17,754 bases of DNA from NCBI GenBank assembly GCA_964408435.1, contig CAYOZL010000050.1, positions 1 to 17,754 of the forward strand, in the 5' to 3' direction. Under the pieces are notes generated by a model that worked only from the letters and a program-made list of their open reading frames with translations, was not told where the DNA came from and made no database searches. Origin of the DNA: CAYOZL01 sp964408435. GTDB lineage: Bacteria > Bdellovibrionota_C > UBA2361 > SZUA-149 > CAYOZL01. Both the position numbers and the translations under genes were made by a program. Below are positions 14,197-17,754 of the stretch, piece by piece (position 1 is the first letter of the stretch; each line of letters starts with the position of its first letter).

Positions 14197-15411
14197 TTAT
14201 TCTTCCATATAATCCAAGTCCAAGCCAAACGTCTCTTTTAACTTCCAAAGAGATAAAATAGCTAAAACAATACAAACCATCCCAACTATCCAGGCGCTCA
14301 TTGCTAGAGTATAGTGAACTTTCAAAGCAGCAAAGGCTGAAGCAATAATTACAATTGACCCTCTAACAAAATTAGGCGTTGTAGTGGTAACAGTTGAACG
14401 CAAATTCGTTCCAAATTGCTCAGCTGCAATCGTTACAAACATTGCCCAATAACCAGTTCCAATACCAATCAGAAAGGTTAAGAAATAATAAAAACTTGGA
14501 CTTTTACCATGAGAATTTAAAAACCAAGTAGTAATTATTAAAAACAAGATATGAAAAAGAAATACAACTTTTTTTCTACTTTTTAACCACTGACTTACAA
14601 AGCCACTTGCAAAATCAGCTATGGCTAGGCCTACATAGAAATACATTACAGCATTTGCTGCAGATACTTTTCCTGTAGCCCCTAGTTCTGCACAAATTTC
14701 TGGAGAAAAAGTAATTAAAATACCAGCAGCAAACCAAACAGGTATTCCTGTTAATATACACATTGAATAACGAGAGAATCTATCCCAGCTACTAACAAGC
14801 ATCATCAAACTTCCTCTTACTACATCTTCTGATTTAGATTTATTAAACATTTCAGAATCAAAAATTTTCAATCTTGTAACAAGTAGAGCTAAACCTAGAA
14901 CTCCACCAAAAATATAAGAATAATTCCAAGGAAGCTTATCCCCTATTACTGCTGCTGCAATTCCACCAAGTAGCCCAATAGCTGCAACCATACTAGTCCC
15001 GTATCCTCTTAAATCTTTTGGTAAACTCTCAGCAACTAAAGTAATCGCCGCTCCTAATTCTCCTGCTAAACCAAAGCCTGCAAGAAAACGCATTACTGCA
15101 TAAGTTTCAACATTTGTTACAAAAGCATTTGCAATATTTGCAATTGAATAAAGAAGGATAGAGCCAAAAAGAACTGAAACCCTACCGCGCTTATCTCCAA
15201 GCACTCCCCAAAAAACTCCACCAATAAACATTCCTGCATTTTGAACATTTAGAAGATAAACACCTACATCTAGAAGTTCTGATTCAGGAACACCTATGCC
15301 TAAAAGACTTTGTTGCCTAATTACACTAAAAAGAATTAGGTCATATACATCTACGAAGTAGCCTAAGGCACCTATGATAACCGTTGTGTTAAAGATTTGT
15401 TTGATTCTCAT
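14197..15411 (-). CDS. MFS transporter (metabolite:H+ symporter / sugar-porter-like)
   Basis: The protein has 404 residues with about twelve membrane helices in two six-helix halves. MFS motif A is clear between helices 2 and 3 as GVLGDKRGRVSV (69-80), and a helix 4 motif MRFLAGFGLAGELGAA (107-122) follows. Helix 1 carries D21 and D24 in GYFVDVYD, matching the pattern of proton-coupled organic-acid and sugar symporters (MHS and sialate/shikimate-like groups). It is shorter than typical 430-450-residue MHS members because the loops are short. The substrate cannot be inferred. The ATG (15409-15411) lacks a ribosome site on the minus strand. The gene stands alone, divergent from a DMT transporter. 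Confidence 0.9.
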   Translation of the reverse strand: MRIKQIFNTTVIIGALGYFVDVYDLILFSVIRQQSLLGIGVPESELLDVGVYLLNVQNAGMFIGGVFWGVLGDKRGRVSVLFGSILLYSIANIANAFVTNVETYAVMRFLAGFGLAGELGAAITLVAESLPKDLRGYGTSMVAAIGLLGGIAAAVIGDKLPWNYSYIFGGVLGLALLVTRLKIFDSEMFNKSKSEDVVRGSLMMLVSSWDRFSRYSMCILTGIPVWFAAGILITFSPEICAELGATGKVSAANAVMYFYVGLAIADFASGFVSQWLKSRKKVVFLFHILFLIITTWFLNSHGKSPSFYYFLTFLIGIGTGYWAMFVTIAAEQFGTNLRSTVTTTTPNFVRGSIVIIASAFAALKVHYTLAMSAWIVGMVCIVLAILSLWKLKETFGLDLDYMEE

Positions 15412-15500
15412 ATTACAAAGACTAGATAAAAGTATCTAAAAAGTCTAGATTTAAGACACTTCTCGCTCTCTTAAATTATTATAAGTGTAAATATATTTAA

Positions 15501-15540
15501 GCTTATACGAATGAGCTCACTTCATTCGTACGGGCTTTTC
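15501..15540 (+). promoter_or_regulatory. Hairpin with T-tail upstream of the DMT transporter (attenuator-like)
   Basis: TACGAATGA (15506-15514) and TCATTCGTA (15522-15530) form a perfect 9-bp stem with a 7-base loop. The stem extends outward as GCTT/GGGC with G-T pairs and is followed at once by TTTTC. It ends about 25 bases before the transporter ATG. It looks like an intrinsic terminator in a leader, so it may attenuate that gene. Alternatively it ends a short transcript of unknown origin. Confidence 0.45.
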
Positions 15541-15564
15541 ACTTAAAGGTTTAATGGAGTCAGA

Positions 15565-16422
15565 ATGTTTTTTTGGCAAAAAAATCCAGAGAAATGGCTT
15601 ACTGCTGTGATTCTAACCGCTCTTTGTGCAAGTTGTTTTTCGGCAATACCTCTTTGCATCAAAGCAATTAGGATGGACTTAACACTAGCATCTCTAATGA
15701 TCATAGTAGGAGTTAAGTCACTAACTGCTGCCTTACTTCAATACTCACTAATTGGTCCTAAAAACTTCAAGTTCAAACCAGAAACAAAAACAGAGGTATG
15801 GGTAATTGTTTTCCGATCTCTTTTTAATTTAGGTTGGGTTGGAGCGTTAGCAACGAAAATGCCATCTGCAACTACTGTTTTAATTTTTTTCTCGTATCCA
15901 TTTTATATTATTATTATTTCTTGGATGCTAGGCAAAGAGTTAAAACGTAAAGACTTTTTTAGTTTAACTCTAGGAGCAGTTGGACTATGCATATGCATCG
16001 CAAATGATTTAAAACAAGGAAGTATTTACGGCTCTTTAATGGTTCTTGGTGCAGCTATTGCTACTAGCTTGTTATTAATCTGTAGCGATTCTGTAAAAAC
16101 CGAAAGAAAAAGTAACGTATTCGCATTAGCTGAAATCTCTTGCGCCTTGCTCTTAGTCTTTATTTTTTTTACTGACAAGATACCTGACATAACTTCACTA
16201 AATGCGATGATACTTTCAGGCGTATTTGCAGGCTTAGGAATGTATGCATTATCAAAAGCAATGCAGATACTACAAAGCCATCAAGCCGCTCAAATTATGT
16301 TATTACAACCTATCTTAACAATTATTGTTGGGATTTTAGTTCTTGGAGAAAAAAGCACATTAGCTTTGCTAATCGGCTCTCCTTTAATTCTTTTTGCTTG
16401 TTATATTAAATTTAAAAAATAA
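15565..16422 (+). CDS. DMT superfamily (EamA-type) permease
   Basis: The protein has 285 residues with about ten membrane helices in two five-helix EamA repeats. The first repeat ends near LGKELKRKDFFSLTLGAVGLCICI, the classic EamA transition in which a short basic loop follows the E of the helix 4 end. The second ends AAQIMLLQPILTIIVGILVLGEKST, with the usual QP-x(3-9)-G-x(2)-LGE pattern. Such proteins export or import small metabolites, and the specificity is not visible. GGAG lies seven bases before the ATG. It is divergent from the MFS gene and convergent with the dehydratase gene; the 97-base gap after it shows only weak palindromes, such as GTCATT-G-AATGAC at 16495-16507. Confidence 0.9.
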   Translation: MFFWQKNPEKWLTAVILTALCASCFSAIPLCIKAIRMDLTLASLMIIVGVKSLTAALLQYSLIGPKNFKFKPETKTEVWVIVFRSLFNLGWVGALATKMPSATTVLIFFSYPFYIIIISWMLGKELKRKDFFSLTLGAVGLCICIANDLKQGSIYGSLMVLGAAIATSLLLICSDSVKTERKSNVFALAEISCALLLVFIFFTDKIPDITSLNAMILSGVFAGLGMYALSKAMQILQSHQAAQIMLLQPILTIIVGILVLGEKSTLALLIGSPLILFACYIKFKK

Positions 16423-16519
16423 AGGTTCTTAAAGTGAAAATGCCTAACTTCAATAAGTAGAGTAGAGTACTTTACAAATAGAATAACTTAGTTAGTCATT
16501 GAATGACGACATAAAACTT

Positions 16520-17754
16520 TTAGTCTGACTTATGCTCTGGAAAAGCGGCAGTGCTCACACAGCCTTTATCTGCTTGAGCTATAGTAGCACAAAATGTTTT
16601 CAAGTAATTTGGATGATCACTTGGCAATTCACGATCTTTCCACTTAGATTTTCGCCTTACCATTTCCGCATCGCAAACATCGATACTAGCAACCCCATTT
16701 TTCGCATCAAGGAGAATCGTATCTCCGTTTTCAATCAATGCAATAGGACCACCAACAAAAGCTTCTGGAGCTACATGAAGACACATAAACAAACGGCCGG
16801 AAACTCCACTCATTCGTCCATCAGTAACTAGAGCAAGCTTCTTTAGTTTTTTCAAAACAGAGCTTGTAACAAGCAACTCTGGCATTCCCTTTGCGGCAGG
16901 ACCTTGGTAACGAAGAACAACTACACTACCTTCTTTAATATGCCTGTCAGTCGCGGCTTGTTGAAGCTCTTCAACGCTATCAAAACAAATAGCAGGACCT
17001 GAAAACTCGCTATGCATACCTTCAGCAATTTTAAGAACGCTTTTGCCAAGATTACCTGTGCCAATTTGTAAATCGGCGAATTCGCGAAATGGCTTTTTAG
17101 GTGGAGAAATGAAGTCAACAGGCACATTCATTTGTTTTGGAGTAGGAACATCTTCAAGAAGTTCTCCAAGAGTTTGCCCTCTAACTGTCATAACATCACC
17201 AGAAATAACTTCAGTCTCAAGTAAGTGCTTAAGAAACAAAGCGCTTCCACCTCTATTGTACAAATCCTCCATCGTGTAATTTCCACGAGGGCCAAAGTTA
17301 GAGACCACTGGTGTTTTTTGAAAAATGCCTTGCATTACTTCAATAGTAAACTGCGTAACCCCTGCTTCAATTGCTAAAGCAAGAAGATGCATAACAGCAT
17401 TAGTTGAACCACCAAAGGCCGCAACTGTTGCTGCAGCATTTGTTAATGATTCCAAAGTAACCAAGTCCTTCGGTCGAATCCCTTGCTTAAACATACCTGA
17501 GAGATAACTGCCAAGCATCTTACACTCAGAAATCTTATCCTTTGCATCTCCCGGAATAGCAGAAGAACCTAAAGGCATTAAGCCCATAGCTTCTGAACAA
17601 ATTGAAAAGGTATTAAACGATGCAGCAATACCACAACCACCTTCGCTTTTAGTAGCATTGTGAATTGTATCTCGAGCTTCATCCTCAGATTTTTCACCAA
17701 GGCATGCAGCTGAAGCAGCATCGTATACAGTTTGGATGTTGTTCATCACAGAGG
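16520..17754 (-). CDS. IlvD/Edd family dehydratase, N-terminal part off window
   Basis: The frame is open to the right edge (411 codons, no start needed inside), so roughly the first 150-190 residues of a 560-600-residue enzyme are missing. Visible family signatures are GGCGIAASFNTFS with a cluster-ligand cysteine, the AFGGSTNAVMHLLALAIEAGV region, GDVMTVRGQTLGE, RYQGPAAKGMPELL and LVTDGRMSGVSGR with the catalytic serine. The C-terminus is GCVSTAAFPEHKSD. The family dehydrates 2,3-dihydroxy acids using an Fe-S cluster and Mg. The KGMPELL and GRMSGVSG forms resemble phosphogluconate and sugar-acid dehydratases more than classic IlvD (GRFSGGTRG), so sugar-acid catabolism is as likely as branched-chain amino-acid synthesis. 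The other cluster cysteines lie outside the window. The apparent internal ATG near the edge is not the start. Confidence 0.9.
   Translation of the reverse strand, partial: SVMNNIQTVYDAASAACLGEKSEDEARDTIHNATKSEGGCGIAASFNTFSICSEAMGLMPLGSSAIPGDAKDKISECKMLGSYLSGMFKQGIRPKDLVTLESLTNAAATVAAFGGSTNAVMHLLALAIEAGVTQFTIEVMQGIFQKTPVVSNFGPRGNYTMEDLYNRGGSALFLKHLLETEVISGDVMTVRGQTLGELLEDVPTPKQMNVPVDFISPPKKPFREFADLQIGTGNLGKSVLKIAEGMHSEFSGPAICFDSVEELQQAATDRHIKEGSVVVLRYQGPAAKGMPELLVTSSVLKKLKKLALVTDGRMSGVSGRLFMCLHVAPEAFVGGPIALIENGDTILLDAKNGVASIDVCDAEMVRRKSKWKDRELPSDHPNYLKTFCATIAQADKGCVSTAAFPEHKSD

Overview
The window reads as a chromosomal stretch of an AT-rich (by eye about one third G+C), Gram-negative bacterium. 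The evidence for an outer membrane and periplasm is a predicted outer-membrane DUF2490 barrel, several secretory signal peptides and a large secreted Ca-binding repeat protein. Two near-perfect -24/-12 elements show that the host uses sigma-54. No tRNA, rRNA, CRISPR array, insertion sequence or phage gene is visible, and I cannot assign a phylum with confidence. Arginine is mostly AGA in the native-looking genes; the orphan gene at 13224-14144 departs from this.

Region 1 (1-7919) is an envelope/signalling block. Three minus-strand genes form an operon read from right to left: a family 2 (dolichyl-phosphate-mannose-synthase-like) glycosyltransferase fused to a C-terminal CheY-like receiver, a family 4 glycosyltransferase, and a polytopic UPF0104/flippase-like membrane protein cut by the left edge. 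Divergent to them is a membrane PAS-PAS histidine kinase that has no receiver of its own. Next on the plus strand is a secreted protein with a propeller-like N-terminal domain, thrombospondin type 3 repeats and DUF4114 modules. The glycosyltransferase operon and the secreted protein each have a sigma-54 promoter with the same TTGGCAT-N5-TTGCATG core. The most interesting reading of the window is therefore a surface-glycan/adhesin system under shared sigma-54 control, in which a glycosyltransferase may itself be switched by phosphorylation from the neighbouring kinase. That link is inferred, not shown.

Region 2 (7983-10358) holds a DUF2490 outer-membrane protein that appears to be translated from a leaderless message. 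A 373-nt gap without protein genes follows, holding a strong sigma-70 promoter and a rod-folding RNA of about 240 nt that resembles 6S RNA. Then comes a divergent pair: a periplasmic YHS-domain protein and a TetR-family regulator with an operator between them. Long GGACGG-core palindromes lie on both sides of this pair.

Region 3 (10423-13002) is a compact operon for pyruvate dehydrogenase E1 alpha, E1 beta and a gamma-carbonic-anhydrase-like protein, behind a promoter that contains a near-21-bp inverted repeat. No E2 or E3 gene is present here.

Region 4 (13003-17754) carries an orphan two-helix membrane protein with foreign-looking codon use, an MFS transporter, a DMT (EamA-type) transporter and the C-terminal three quarters of an IlvD/Edd-family dehydratase that runs off the right edge.
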